Shown here: positions 55,536 through 64,000 of the stretch, piece by piece
Numbering within the stretch: position 1 is the first letter of the stretch
Layout: each line of letters starts with the position of its first letter
Origin: Rhizobium sp. BK316
Lineage (GTDB): Bacteria; Pseudomonadota; Alphaproteobacteria; Rhizobiales; Rhizobiaceae
Assembly (NCBI RefSeq): GCF_014193695.1
Contig: NZ_JACHZR010000002.1
Coordinates: 310,001 to 374,000 of the forward strand
Length of the DNA stretch: 64,000 bases
Reading direction: 5' to 3'
Position numbers and translations under genes: made by a program
Notes under the pieces: model-generated
Database searches by the model: none
Told to the model about the DNA's origin: nothing
The model's input: the letters and a program-made list of their open reading frames with translations, nothing else

Positions 55536-56132
55536 TCAAGCCGGATAGATGCCGAGGAAGTTCTGCAGATATTCCGACAGCATCATCGATGGCACCAGCA
55601 GCACCAGCGTGAGCGCTCCGACCATCAGGGCATGGCCATGGCAGATCATTCTGAGGATACGCGCCAGCACGAAGACCTGCGCCAGCATGAAGACGAGCAG
55701 CAGCAGCGACACGATGCCAACCGAGTCCGGCAGGAAGAACACGAACGCCAGCAGCAGCCCGTTGATATAGGCGAGCGGCACGTTGAGCCAGTTGACGCCG
55801 ACGACGACAGGCGCGAAACGCTCGCCCATACGCACGGCAAGCAGCAGCAGGCCGGCAAAGACCAGCGGCACGAACCAGTTCGCAAGTTCTACGAGCCCAA
55901 GCCGGAAGTAGAAGGGAAATCCGACATCGGTTTCCGGCGGCATGGAGCGGAGATAGGCATTGCGCCACCAGAGCCATGAAATGCCCGTTGGCGGCAGGCA
56001 CCAGATGATCGCCCAGAAGGAACGGTTGACGCCGCGATCCGATATGTCGAGGAAGCGGAAACCGCGCGGATCGAGCTTGATCAGCAGCCAGATGCCGGCG
56101 AGATAATATTGAACCTCTCTAAAGCCCGGCAT
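55536..56132 (-). CDS. Hypothetical multi-pass membrane protein
   Basis: A 198-aa protein with four or five hydrophobic helices (WFVPLVFAGLLLLAV, YINGLLLAFVFFLP, IVSLLLLVFMLAQVFVLA, ALTLVLLVPSMML and others). The N-terminus (FREVQYYLAGIWLLI) is aromatic-rich. It resembles conserved membrane proteins of unknown function found next to dapE in rhizobia. The ATG at 56132 lies 2 bp after the dapE stop, within a 16-bp tandem duplication; a TTG at 56138 is an alternative start overlapping dapE. The function is unknown. Confidence 0.75.
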   Translation of the reverse strand: MPGFREVQYYLAGIWLLIKLDPRGFRFLDISDRGVNRSFWAIIWCLPPTGISWLWWRNAYLRSMPPETDVGFPFYFRLGLVELANWFVPLVFAGLLLLAVRMGERFAPVVVGVNWLNVPLAYINGLLLAFVFFLPDSVGIVSLLLLVFMLAQVFVLARILRMICHGHALMVGALTLVLLVPSMMLSEYLQNFLGIYPA

Positions 56133-56156
56133 TCTCAAACCCCGGCATTCTCAAAC
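56125..56156. repeat. 16-bp perfect tandem duplication at the dapE end
   Basis: CCCGGCATTCTCAAAC occurs twice head to tail at 56125-56140 and 56141-56156. It covers the dapE stop codon and the next gene's start. Because 16 is not a multiple of three, it shifts the dapE terminal frame; the last residues are FENAGV instead of FENAGL. Confidence 0.9.
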
Positions 56157-57328
56157 CAAAGTTCGATGAAGGTCTCGTAGATTGCCGTCAGCGTCTCCAG
56201 ATCCGCAACGGCGACCCGCTCGTCGACCATATGCATGGTCTGGCCGACGAGGCCGAATTCCACGACCGGGCAATAATCCTTGATGAAGCGCGCATCGGAC
56301 GTGCCGCCCGTCGTCGACAGCGCCGGCGATGCACCTGTGACGCTTTCCACAGCCGAGGACAATGAGGCGATCAGCGCATTGTTGCGCGTCAGGAAGACGT
56401 GGCTCGGTCGATCGGCCCAGATGATCTCGTATTTCACCGGCTCGCGACCCGGCCGCAATACACCGTCTGCGGCTGCCGCATCGAGGCGCCTGATGATCTC
56501 CGCCCGCAGCGTATCTGCCGTCCAGGTGTCGTTGAAGCGGATATTGAAGCTCGCGGAAGCCTTGGCCGGAATGACGTTGGTCGCCGGATTGCCGACATCG
56601 ATGGTCGTCACTTCGAGATTGGACGGCTGGAAATTGTCCGTGCCGGCGTCGAAGGGCGGATCCATGAGTGCTTGGGTGAGTTGCAGCATGCCGCGCACCG
56701 GATTGTCGGCAAGGTGCGGATAGGCGGCATGGCCCTGCACGCCATGCACGACGATCTTCCCGGAGAGCGAGCCGCGCCGGCCGATCTTGATCATGTCGCC
56801 GAGCTTGTTCGGATTGGTCGGCTCACCGACGACACAGGCATCCCATGCCTCGCCGCGTTCGGCGGCCCATTGCAGAACCTTGATCGTACCGTTGATCGAC
56901 GGGCCTTCCTCGTCGCCTGTGATCAGGAAAGAGATCGAGCCCTTCGGTGCGCCATGCTTCTCGACATGCCGGGCAACGGCTGCTGCAAAGCAGGCAATGC
57001 CGCCTTTCATATCGACCGCGCCACGGCCGAAAAGCTCGCCACCGGCGATCTCGGCGGCAAATGGCGGATGCGTCCAGGCGCCTTCGTCGCCGACAGGCAC
57101 GACATCGGTATGCCCTGCAAACATCAGATGCGGTCCCTCGGTGCCGAGGCGGGCATAGAGGTTTTCGACGTCAGGCGTGCCGGCCTCTTGCGCAACCATT
57201 CGGTCGATCTTGAAACCGAGCGGCGAAAGCATCGCTTCCAGCGCCGAAAGTGCTCCGCCTTCTGCCGGCGTCACGGACGGGCAGCGGATCAACGTCTGAA
57301 GATTGGCAACGGGATTCGTGGCGGTCAT
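56135..57328 (-). CDS. dapE: Succinyl-diaminopimelate desuccinylase
   Basis: Zinc M20 peptidase in the succinylase branch of lysine/diaminopimelate synthesis. The 397-aa protein has the first metal His73 in FAGHTDVVP, with Asp75, the dinuclear-metal Asp in [10 protein letters not shown], and the catalytic Glu in ITGDEEGPS. The ATG at 57328 starts MTATNPV; a longer start would add ten residues. The C-terminus falls inside a 16-bp tandem repeat. dapD is 102 bp upstream. Confidence 0.97.
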   Translation of the reverse strand: MTATNPVANLQTLIRCPSVTPAEGGALSALEAMLSPLGFKIDRMVAQEAGTPDVENLYARLGTEGPHLMFAGHTDVVPVGDEGAWTHPPFAAEIAGGELFGRGAVDMKGGIACFAAAVARHVEKHGAPKGSISFLITGDEEGPSINGTIKVLQWAAERGEAWDACVVGEPTNPNKLGDMIKIGRRGSLSGKIVVHGVQGHAAYPHLADNPVRGMLQLTQALMDPPFDAGTDNFQPSNLEVTTIDVGNPATNVIPAKASASFNIRFNDTWTADTLRAEIIRRLDAAAADGVLRPGREPVKYEIIWADRPSHVFLTRNNALIASLSSAVESVTGASPALSTTGGTSDARFIKDYCPVVEFGLVGQTMHMVDERVAVADLETLTAIYETFIELWFENAGV

Positions 57329-57430
57329 GGCGGTCGAATTATCCGGTGGGAATGGCAAAGGCGTGGCAAGGCGCAGACCACCTTGCCCAAAAAGACGCCG
57401 ACTGTTTACCGGATCAATTCCGGGCTGTCA

Positions 57431-58288
57431 TCAATCCCTGAGCAGTTCGTTGATGCCCGTCTTGGAACGGGTCTGCTCGTCGACGCGCTTGACGATCACA
57501 GCGCAATAGAGGTTCGGCGCCTGCTGACCGTTTGCCATCGTCTTGTCTGACGGTAGTGAGCCGGCGACGACAACGGAATAGGGCGGCACTTCGCCATAGG
57601 TGATTTCGCCGGTGGCGCGGTCGACGATCTTGGTCGACTTGCCGATGAAGACGCCCATGCCGAGCACGGAACCTTCACGCACGATGCAGCCCTCGACGAC
57701 TTCCGACCGGGCGCCGATGAAGCAATTGTCCTCGATAATCGTCGGGCCGGCCTGCATCGGCTCCAGAACGCCGCCGATGCCGACGCCGCCGGAAAGATGC
57801 ACATGCTTGCCGATCTGCGCGCACGAGCCGACGGTCGCCCAGGTATCGACCATCGTGCCTTCGCCGACATAGGCGCCAAGGTTGACGAAGGAGGGCATCA
57901 GGATCGCGTTCGGGGCGATATAGGCCGAGCGACGCACGACGGCGTTCGGCACGGCGCGGAAGCCGGCGGCGCGGAACTGGTTCTCGCCCCAGCCTTCGAA
58001 CTTCGAGGGAACCTTGTCCCACCAGGTCGACTGGCCGGGACCGCCCTTGACGACCTCCATGTCGTTGAGGCGGAAGGAGAGCAGCACGGCCTTCTTCAGC
58101 CACTGATTGACTTTCCAGGCACCATCGGCACCGCGTTCGGCCACGCGTGCCTTGCCTTCATCGAGCAGATTGAGAGCCGCCTCGACTGCATCGCGCACTT
58201 CACCCTTCGTCGACGTGTTCACATTGTCGCGATTGTCGAAGGCGGTTTCGATGGTCTTTTCGAGGGATGCGAGGTCGGTGGCGCTCAT
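57431..58288 (-). CDS. dapD: Tetrahydrodipicolinate N-succinyltransferase
   Basis: Left-handed beta-helix acyltransferase making N-succinyl-2-amino-6-oxopimelate, the step feeding DapC and DapE. The 285-aa protein has hexapeptide turns through the middle, for example [38 protein letters not shown] and [20 protein letters not shown]. The helical N-terminal domain is complete ([20 protein letters not shown]). dapD is upstream of dapE, and a degenerate RIME-like hairpin lies upstream of dapD. Confidence 0.98.
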   Translation of the reverse strand: MSATDLASLEKTIETAFDNRDNVNTSTKGEVRDAVEAALNLLDEGKARVAERGADGAWKVNQWLKKAVLLSFRLNDMEVVKGGPGQSTWWDKVPSKFEGWGENQFRAAGFRAVPNAVVRRSAYIAPNAILMPSFVNLGAYVGEGTMVDTWATVGSCAQIGKHVHLSGGVGIGGVLEPMQAGPTIIEDNCFIGARSEVVEGCIVREGSVLGMGVFIGKSTKIVDRATGEITYGEVPPYSVVVAGSLPSDKTMANGQQAPNLYCAVIVKRVDEQTRSKTGINELLRD

Positions 58289-58371
58289 GAGAATTCCTTA
58301 AACTTCGATCTTTATCGTGGAGACGATGGAGTCTCCGGAATTGCGGTTGGCGGGTTGTCACCCGATCTACA

Positions 58372-58413
58372 GCATGCGCCCGTAAAATGGAATGATTTTT
58401 CGGACAAGATCAT
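58372..58413. repeat. Degenerate RIME-like hairpin module upstream of dapD
   Basis: An inverted copy of the second hairpin module at 38676-38719. The stem CCGTAAAAT/ATTTTTCGG has one mismatched pair, with an outer GCATG on the left and an imperfect GATCAT on the right. It lies in the divergent dapD-LOG interval. Confidence 0.6.
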
Positions 58414-58483
58414 ATCTGGATTCAAGGCGTTATAGCGACATATCCGATCACTTGTGACCGGTAATACTGAAAGGCATTTCGAT

Positions 58484-59350
58484 ATGGCAAAGGCAAGAAA
58501 CGGCGGCGGACGGCGCAGGGACGGCGTCTGGGATCCGTTGAAGAGCAGTTCGAGCGACAGGCAGCGCGCGGAAGCGGTTCCGAAGACGCCGCAGACGCTC
58601 TCACCGGCTTACCGCCTTGCCTATGTGGACGAGGATTTCCTCTGCCGCGAGGAGCTGCGCCCGATCCGCCTGCAGCTCGAACTCCTGAAAGTCGAGATGA
58701 TGATGGCCGAGCGCGGCATCACGTCAACCGTCGTCATGTTCGGCGGAGCCCGCATTCCGGCCCCCGGCCAGAGCGCCTGGGCAGCCCGCAACGAGACCCA
58801 GCGTGCAAATCTCGAAGCTGCATCGGTTTACTACGATGAGGCCCGCAAATTCGCCCGTCTGTGCTCACGTTACTCGGCCGGCTCCGATTTCCGCGAATAT
58901 GTCGTCGTCACCGGCGGCGGCCCCGGCGTCATGGAAGCTGGTAACCGCGGTGCGGCTGATGAAGGCGCGCCCTCTATCGGCCTCAATATCGTGCTGCCGC
59001 ATGAGCAGGCGCCGAATGCCTATGTGACGCCCGAGCTCAGCTTCAATTTCCACTATTTCGCGATCCGCAAGATGCATTTCATGCTGCGCGCCAAGGCCGT
59101 CGCGGTCTTCCCCGGCGGCTTCGGCACGCTGGACGAATTCTTCGAATGCCTGACGCTGATCCAGACCGGCCGCATGGAGCGCATCCCGCTGCTGCTCTTC
59201 GGCTCGAAATTCTGGCAGAGCATCATCAACTTCGAGGCGCTTGCCGAATTCGGGACGATCGCGCCTGAGGACGTGAACCTGATCAGCTTCGTCGATACCG
59301 CCGATGAGGCCTGGAAGATCGTGCAGGACTTTTACGAGCATCCCGAATAA
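58484..59350 (+). CDS. LOG-family protein (lysine decarboxylase-like fold)
   Basis: A 288-aa Rossmann-type protein of the LOG family, which includes cytokinin riboside 5'-monophosphate phosphoribohydrolases. The family motifs are present: VVTGGGPGVMEAGNRGA and VAVFPGGFGTLDEFFE, the latter being PGG-x-GT-x2-E. The N-terminus (about 60 aa, basic) is longer than in canonical LOG. It should not be called a lysine decarboxylase. The ATG at 58484 starts MAKARNGG. It is a lone gene divergent from dapD. Confidence 0.9.
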   Translation: MAKARNGGGRRRDGVWDPLKSSSSDRQRAEAVPKTPQTLSPAYRLAYVDEDFLCREELRPIRLQLELLKVEMMMAERGITSTVVMFGGARIPAPGQSAWAARNETQRANLEAASVYYDEARKFARLCSRYSAGSDFREYVVVTGGGPGVMEAGNRGAADEGAPSIGLNIVLPHEQAPNAYVTPELSFNFHYFAIRKMHFMLRAKAVAVFPGGFGTLDEFFECLTLIQTGRMERIPLLLFGSKFWQSIINFEALAEFGTIAPEDVNLISFVDTADEAWKIVQDFYEHPE

Positions 59351-59375
59351 GGCAACTTCAGTGCGGCAACGAAAA

Positions 59376-59433
59376 CCCTCTCCCCGCAAGCGGGAAGAGG
59401 GTGGGGCTCTGGGCGAGAGGCAAACCCCTCGCG
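59376..59433. repeat. Two-hairpin palindromic repeat
   Basis: A stem of CCCTCTCCCCGC/GCGGGAAGAGGG (59376-59401, one mismatch) is followed by GCGAGAGG/CCCCTCGC (59413-59433, imperfect). Similar palindromes are widespread in Rhizobiales intergenic DNA. It lies between the LOG and EF-hand genes. Confidence 0.7.
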
Positions 59434-59459
59434 ATATCCAGGGAAAGACCGGTCGGCCT

Positions 59460-60083
59460 TTAAAGGAAAGGCCGGTCCGGCATGTCGTCGATCGAGATCA
59501 CGCCGTCCTTGTTGCGGTCCATGCGATCGAAGAACTTGTTGAAGGCGGTTTCAGCCTCCTGCTTGCTGATCTGGCCGTTCTGATCGGTGTCGATGCGATG
59601 CATCATCAGTGAGGCGCCCATGATGTGGGCGCGCATCCCGTGACGACCGTCGCGGTCGGAACGGCGATGATCATTGTTTTCAGCCATGTCAGGCGCGGCA
59701 TTGTCATCCGCGTCGTCTCGCTTGGCCGAGGCGGCTTCACGGCGGGCCTTGAACTGTGCCTCACGGTATTCGCGGATTTCACCCGGAGTGAGAGACCCGT
59801 CATGGTTGGTGTCGATGGCGGCAAAGATCTTCTCCATACCGTCGGTTGCCTCCTGCTTCGAAACCTTTCCGTCCTTATTGGCGTCGAACTGCTTCAGCAT
59901 GCGTACAAAGGCGATTTCGCGGAAGGCGGCGCCGCGCGGTCCGCCCATCATGCCATGCTCCATCTTCCCATGGTGAGGCGGACGATTAGACTGGTCGCCC
60001 GGCGCTGCGAAGCTGGCCCCGGCGGCACCGCCGAGCAGAAGAACAGAAGAAAGCGCCGTCAGGATAAGCTTGTTGCGGTACAT
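59460..60083 (-). CDS. Exported EF-hand calcium-binding protein
   Basis: A 207-aa protein with a signal peptide (about residues 1-26, ending near ASFAAPGDQ). Four EF-hand loops follow in two pairs: DANKDGKVSKQE, DTNHDGSLTPGE, DTDQNGQISKQE and DRNKDGVISIDD. A charged linker of about 55 aa, rich in Asp, Arg and His, separates the pairs. It resembles rhizobial secreted EF-hand proteins such as calsymin; its role is unknown. A stem (GGCCTTT/AAAGGCC) overlaps the stop. Confidence 0.88.
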   Translation of the reverse strand: MYRNKLILTALSSVLLLGGAAGASFAAPGDQSNRPPHHGKMEHGMMGGPRGAAFREIAFVRMLKQFDANKDGKVSKQEATDGMEKIFAAIDTNHDGSLTPGEIREYREAQFKARREAASAKRDDADDNAAPDMAENNDHRRSDRDGRHGMRAHIMGASLMMHRIDTDQNGQISKQEAETAFNKFFDRMDRNKDGVISIDDMPDRPFL

Positions 60084-60187
60084 ATCAGTGCGTCCTTTTT
60101 CGTAGGATGTCCCTCGATACGAAAGGTAGGACCGAACCGCGCCGCGGCCCAATTAAACATCTGTAAGATAGATGAAATTTTGGTAAG

Positions 60188-60895
60188 TTAGGTGGTGATC
60201 TTCTTAAGGAAATCAGCGAGATCGTCGGTGACGAAATCGATGTGATCGTCCTCGCCGCTGGTCCTCTCCCACCATTCGACAACGGTCTCTTCCAGATTGC
60301 GCGGCACGAGCAGAACGGTCTGCATGCCGAGCGCCTTCGGCACCGTCAGATTGCGCGGCAGATCTTCGAACATGGCTGCCTTGCCGGTCTCGACCTTCTT
60401 CAGCGCCGTGAACTTGTCATAGGTCGCCTGCGCCGGCTTCGGCAGGTAGTCGGCCGCCACGATATCGAAGATGTCGTCGAAATGGTCGAGGATGCCGAGC
60501 GCACCAGCTGTCGCCTGCGCATGCTGGACGCTGCCATTGGTGAAGATGAACTTGCGCCCCGGCAAGGATTTGATGGCTTCGGCGAGCTCCGGCTGCGGGG
60601 TCAGTGCCGAATAGTCGATCGCATGCGCCTTTTCGAGAAAGTCGTTGGGATCGACGCCGTGGTGGATCATCAGGCCCTGCAGCGTCGTACCGTGATCATA
60701 ATAGTACTGTTTCTGCAGCTTGCGGGCCTCTTCCTGTTCCATCTGCAGGAGAGCCGACACATAGGCCGTCATGTTCTTGTCGATTTGGGCGAAGAGATTG
60801 ACGTGATGCGGATAGAGCGTGTTGTCGAGGTCGAAGACCCATTCGGTCACATGCTCGAAATCGTGTCTGCTGGGCGTACGGTCGATCTTTGTCAT
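60188..60895 (-). CDS. HAD-superfamily pyrimidine 5'-nucleotidase-like hydrolase
   Basis: A 235-aa HAD phosphatase. Motif I is FDLDNTLYP with the nucleophile Asp, motif II is FTNGS, and motif III/IV is carried by a Lys and MFEDLPRNL. The LYP and YYYDHGTTLQGLM pattern matches pyrimidine 5'-nucleotidase (yeast SDT1-like) members. Substrate is unproven. It is divergent from ada. Confidence 0.88.
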   Translation of the reverse strand: MTKIDRTPSRHDFEHVTEWVFDLDNTLYPHHVNLFAQIDKNMTAYVSALLQMEQEEARKLQKQYYYDHGTTLQGLMIHHGVDPNDFLEKAHAIDYSALTPQPELAEAIKSLPGRKFIFTNGSVQHAQATAGALGILDHFDDIFDIVAADYLPKPAQATYDKFTALKKVETGKAAMFEDLPRNLTVPKALGMQTVLLVPRNLEETVVEWWERTSGEDDHIDFVTDDLADFLKKITT

Positions 60896-60998
60896 AACCG
60901 CCCTTATGGCACGGCCGCGGCGCCAAGAAAATCACGAAGAGAAAATAGACGCCCGATTTTCGGCGGACGGGGCGGGCGCGGGATGGTAGAAAGCGCAT

Positions 60999-62069
60999 AT
61001 GCTTTTCGAACGCCCCGATGACGATACGCTTTATGATGCCCTGATCGCCCGCAGCGCCGATTACGAGGGCCAGGTCTATGTCTGTGTGAAAACGACAGGC
61101 ATCTTCTGTCGTCTGACCTGCCCGGCGCGCAAGCCGAAACGGGAAAACACCATCTTCTTCGATACGATCGCCGCCTGCATGCATTCAGGCTTCCGCCCGT
61201 GCCTACGCTGCAGGCCGCTGGAAAAGCCCGGCCGCGAACCGATTGTTGATGAACTGCTGGCACAGCTCGACAACGAGCCGGAGGTACGCTGGACCGAGGA
61301 TGAGCTTGTGCGCCGGGGCCACGATCCCTCGACCGTGCGTCGCGCCTTCAAACGGGCGCTCGGCATGACTTTCCACGATATTGTCCGCTATCGCCGGCTC
61401 GGCGAGGCGGCCCGGCAACTGGCCGATGGTGCACGTGTCATCGATGCGCAGATCGACGCGGGATATGAATCTCCGAGCGGTTTTCGGGCGGCCTTCCAGC
61501 GCCTTGTCGGCAAGGCGCCGGCGCTCTCGCAGAACCGGGAACTGCTGTTTGCCGACTGGTTCGACACGCCGCTCGGACCGATGGTCGCCGTCGCTGACAA
61601 GACCCATCTGCATCTTCTCGAATTTCACGACCGCAAGGCATTGCCGACCGAACTCGAAGCCCTGCAGAAGCGTGTTCGTTCCTCGGTCGCGATTGGCCGC
61701 ACGCCGGCAATCGACCAGATCGAAGCGGAAATCAGAGACTATTTCGAAGGGCGGCTGACCACCTTCAAGACGCCGCTGGCGCTTGGCGGCACGCCTTTCG
61801 AAAAACATGTCTGGGCGAAGCTCGTTGACATTCCGATTGGCCACACGCGCTCTTACGGCGATCTGGCAAGGGAGATGGAACGCCCCGAAGTCGTGCGCGC
61901 CGTCGGCCGCGCCAATGGCTCGAACCAGCTCGCCATTATCGTTCCCTGCCATCGGATCCTCGGTGCAGACGGATCGCTGACGGGTTACGGCGGGGGGCTC
62001 TGGCGCAAGCAATGGCTGCTGCGGCACGAGGAGAAGATCGGTGTACATAAGATGGAGAGGACAGCATGA
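60999..62069 (+). CDS. ada: Bifunctional Ada: DNA-alkylation response activator and O6-methylguanine-DNA methyltransferase
   Basis: A 356-aa Ada with all three parts. The N-terminal zinc domain uses Cys37, Cys41, Cys68 and Cys71 (FCRLTCPA, PCLRCRP), and Cys37 is the phosphotriester acceptor. An AraC-type HTH follows (about 95-180). The C-terminal methyltransferase has the acceptor Cys317 in IIVPCHRILG. It is divergent from the HAD gene and overlaps the downstream PEP-mutase-like gene by 4 bp (ATGA). Confidence 0.96.
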   Translation: MLFERPDDDTLYDALIARSADYEGQVYVCVKTTGIFCRLTCPARKPKRENTIFFDTIAACMHSGFRPCLRCRPLEKPGREPIVDELLAQLDNEPEVRWTEDELVRRGHDPSTVRRAFKRALGMTFHDIVRYRRLGEAARQLADGARVIDAQIDAGYESPSGFRAAFQRLVGKAPALSQNRELLFADWFDTPLGPMVAVADKTHLHLLEFHDRKALPTELEALQKRVRSSVAIGRTPAIDQIEAEIRDYFEGRLTTFKTPLALGGTPFEKHVWAKLVDIPIGHTRSYGDLAREMERPEVVRAVGRANGSNQLAIIVPCHRILGADGSLTGYGGGLWRKQWLLRHEEKIGVHKMERTA

Positions 62070-62839
62070 ACCAGACTGAGAAGGCCGAGCTTTTCGGCAC
62101 GCTGCATCGCAAGGGTAACCCTGTCATTCTGTACAACATCTGGGATGCCGGAACGGCCAAGGCCGTGACGGAGGCCGGTGCGAAGGCGCTTGCGACCGGA
62201 AGCTGGTCTGTGGCTGCCGCCAATGGTTTTGGCGATGGCCAGAAGCTGCCGATGGAGGTGCTGATCGAGACCGCCCGCTCGATCACGGCCGTCAACGATC
62301 TGCCGCTCTCGGTCGATTTCGAAGGCGGCTATTCGACAGAGCCTGCCGGTGCCGCGGCCAATGTCGCAAAGCTGATCGACGCCGGTGCCGTCGGTATCAA
62401 TTTTGAAGATCAAAAGGTAGGCGGGACCGGCCTTCACCCTGTTGAAGCGCAGGCGGCCCGCATCCGTACCATCAGGGAAATGGCTGAGGGAAGGGGCATC
62501 GACTTCTTCATCAATGCCCGCACCGATCTCTTCCTTCAGGAGGGCGATGGGTCCAGACATGCAGGTCTGGTCGACGCAGCGATCGAGCGCGGCAAGGTCT
62601 ATGCGGCTGCGGGAGCCAGCGGCTTCTTCGTGCCCGGCCTCATCGAGCCGGCTTTGATTGAGGCGGTCTGCGCGGCTTCCACGCTGCCGGTCAATATCAT
62701 GATGAAGGCAGGCGCGCCTGATCCGGCTGATCTCGCAAGACTTGGCGTTTCGCGTATCAGTTATGGTCCGGGGCCGTACCGGACCATGATGGCGAAGCTG
62801 AAGGAAGCGGCAGCAGCGATCTACACTGCCGCTGGATAG
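62066..62839 (+). CDS. Isocitrate lyase/PEP mutase superfamily protein
   Basis: A 257-aa TIM-barrel protein. It has the metal and substrate motifs of the family: VSVAAANGFGDGQ (variable), LSVDFEGGYS in place of DxDxG, GINFEDQK and DFFINARTDLFL. The KKCGH catalytic loop of isocitrate lyase is lacking, so lyase activity on another 2-oxo or C-P substrate is more likely. Coupling to ada by a 4-bp overlap is notable, and such genes often follow ada in rhizobia. Confidence 0.9.
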   Translation: MNQTEKAELFGTLHRKGNPVILYNIWDAGTAKAVTEAGAKALATGSWSVAAANGFGDGQKLPMEVLIETARSITAVNDLPLSVDFEGGYSTEPAGAAANVAKLIDAGAVGINFEDQKVGGTGLHPVEAQAARIRTIREMAEGRGIDFFINARTDLFLQEGDGSRHAGLVDAAIERGKVYAAAGASGFFVPGLIEPALIEAVCAASTLPVNIMMKAGAPDPADLARLGVSRISYGPGPYRTMMAKLKEAAAAIYTAAG

Positions 62840-62840
62840 A

Positions 62841-63728
62841 TCAGGGAACGATCAACGTGCCAACGCCGTGCTCGGTGAAGATTTCGAGCAGCACGGAATG
62901 GGCCGTCTTACCGTTCAGGATGACGACGCCCTGCACGCCCGCCCGGATGGCGTCGATGCAGGTCTCGACCTTCGGGATCATGCCGCCGGAAATCGTGCCG
63001 TCGGCGATCAGCGCATGCGCTTCGGCGACGGAAAGCTCCTTGATGAGCTTGCCCTGCTTGTCGAGCACGCCGGGCACATCCGTCAGGAACAAGAGGCGGG
63101 TGGCGTTCAGCGCACCGGCGATCGCGCCAGCGAAAGTGTCGGCGTTGATGTTGTAGGTCGCGCCATCGCGGCCCGGAGCAACCGGAGCGATAACCGGAAT
63201 CATCTCGGAGCGAGCGAGAAGGTCGAGCAGCGTACGGTCGACCTCGACGACTTCGCCGACAAAGCCGAGATCGAGCACGCGCTCGATGTTGGAATCGGGG
63301 TCCTTGACGGTCTTGCGGGCCTTTTCGGCAAAGACCATGTTGCCGTCCTTGCCGCAAAGGCCGATCGCCCATTCGCCGGTCTGGTTGATCAGCGCGACGA
63401 TTTCCTTGTTGATCGAGCCGGCGAGAACCATTTCGACGATCTCGACCGTCTTCTGGTCGGTAACGCGCAATCCGCCTTCGAATTTGGATTCGATACCCAT
63501 CTTCGTCAGCATCGCGCCGATCTGCGGGCCGCCGCCATGCACGACGATCGGGTTGACGCCGGACTGCTTCAAAAGTGCGATATCGCTGGCGAAGGCCTTG
63601 CCGAGTTCGGGATTACCCATGGCATGGCCGCCGTACTTCACGACGATCGTCTTGTTTTCGTAGCGCTGCATGAAGGGCAGCGCCTGTGCGAGAAGACGTG
63701 CCTGGATTTCGCTTTCGGACTCGTTCAT
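62841..63728 (-). CDS. argB: Acetylglutamate kinase
   Basis: Second enzyme of arginine synthesis, phosphorylating N-acetylglutamate. The 295-aa protein has the ATP/substrate motifs [10 protein letters not shown] and VHGGGPQIG, then [13 protein letters not shown] and the C-terminal [12 protein letters not shown]. An N-terminal extension before the kinase fold ([16 protein letters not shown]) is typical of the arginine-inhibited, PII-binding hexameric type. GlnD in the same window controls PII. It converges on the ada-PEPM unit. Confidence 0.97.
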   Translation of the reverse strand: MNESESEIQARLLAQALPFMQRYENKTIVVKYGGHAMGNPELGKAFASDIALLKQSGVNPIVVHGGGPQIGAMLTKMGIESKFEGGLRVTDQKTVEIVEMVLAGSINKEIVALINQTGEWAIGLCGKDGNMVFAEKARKTVKDPDSNIERVLDLGFVGEVVEVDRTLLDLLARSEMIPVIAPVAPGRDGATYNINADTFAGAIAGALNATRLLFLTDVPGVLDKQGKLIKELSVAEAHALIADGTISGGMIPKVETCIDAIRAGVQGVVILNGKTAHSVLLEIFTEHGVGTLIVP

Positions 63729-63884
63729 GGGGGACCCCGCGGAATTGATCGCGGCCTTTTATCTCAAGTTTTTGACAGATGGAATAATCCGGCACGCAAT
63801 AGTTTTTCGTATCTAAGGCCGACCTGGAAGCCTGCCAGCTCATATTGAAACTATCGAACCGGAAATCGTTCATTCGAGGGCGAC

Positions 63885-64000
63885 ATGACTGGGGATTTTG
63901 CAGATTTAATCGGCCGCGTAGCGCTGGGTGACCGCAAGGCCTTTGCGGCGCTCTACCATCAGACCAGCCCGAAACTTCTGGCGATCTGCCTTCGTATCCT
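63885..64000 (+). CDS. ECF-family RNA polymerase sigma factor (partial, 5' end)
   Basis: The frame from the ATG at 63885 reads MTGDFADLIGRVALGDRKAF, then AALYHQTSPKLLAICLRIL, the sigma-2 region start of ECF sigma factors. Only 38 codons are inside the window. Its anti-sigma factor, if any, would follow outside. A TTGACA lies upstream at about 63772 with no convincing -10. It is divergent from argB. Confidence 0.78.
   Translation, partial: MTGDFADLIGRVALGDRKAFAALYHQTSPKLLAICLRI

Overview
The window is 64 kb of core chromosome from an alphaproteobacterium of the Rhizobium leguminosarum/etli group. The assignment rests on the gene set and order, recalled from known families and not searched. 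The markers are a praR/phrR regulator beside lnt, a cysteine-poor Fur homologue of the Mur type, the ornithine-lipid genes olsA and olsB in one neighbourhood, a malic enzyme fused to a phosphotransacetylase-like domain, a ROSE-type RNA thermometer on an hsp20 gene, and RIME-like two-hairpin repeats. Coding density is high. I found no rRNA, tRNA, IS element, prophage or CRISPR array.

Layout. 1-2.5 kb (minus): rph, a VOC protein, rdgB and hemW (cut by the left edge). 2.7-6.6 kb: a heat-shock block with hrcA and grpE (plus), a nucleoside hydrolase (minus), then hsp20 and a DUF1150 gene (plus). 6.7-9.5 kb: a decayed nitrilase remnant, trmB-metK and praR. 9.7-18 kb: a long minus-strand run, tsaB-rimI-fur/mur-olsA-miaB-phoH-ybeY-corC-lnt, with many 1-4 bp overlaps. 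18-29 kb (mostly minus): an Nfu-type Fe-S scaffold, a Usp, trpS, a VOC protein, an M15 peptidase (plus), glnD-murJ, a small unknown gene and mutS. 29-39 kb: tme (plus), a VOC fusion, olsB behind a Pho-box-like site, a hybrid histidine kinase, and rlmI-like/SpoU/lspA; then coxG and a GNAT (plus) separated by a RIME-like repeat.

39-46.5 kb: lapA-like, ihfB and sppA (minus), then lptC-lptA-lptB-rpoN-hpf-ptsN (plus), which joins lipopolysaccharide export to the nitrogen sigma factor and nitrogen PTS. 46.5-53 kb: a dCache-type chemoreceptor ending in a CheR/CheB tether, rbsK, rmuC and a soluble globin-coupled chemoreceptor. 53-58 kb: def-fmt-truA followed by an arsC remnant, converging on dapD-dapE and a membrane protein. 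58-64 kb: a LOG-family protein, an EF-hand protein, a HAD phosphatase, ada with a PEP-mutase-like partner, argB, and the start of an ECF sigma factor cut by the right edge.

The window looks like conserved housekeeping DNA, and I see no large undescribed multi-gene system. The most informative signals are regulatory or decay-related: the layered heat-shock control, a palindrome over the metK promoter, the Pho box of olsB, two degraded genes (nitrilase and arsC), a 16-bp tandem duplication at the dapE stop, and several palindromic repeats.
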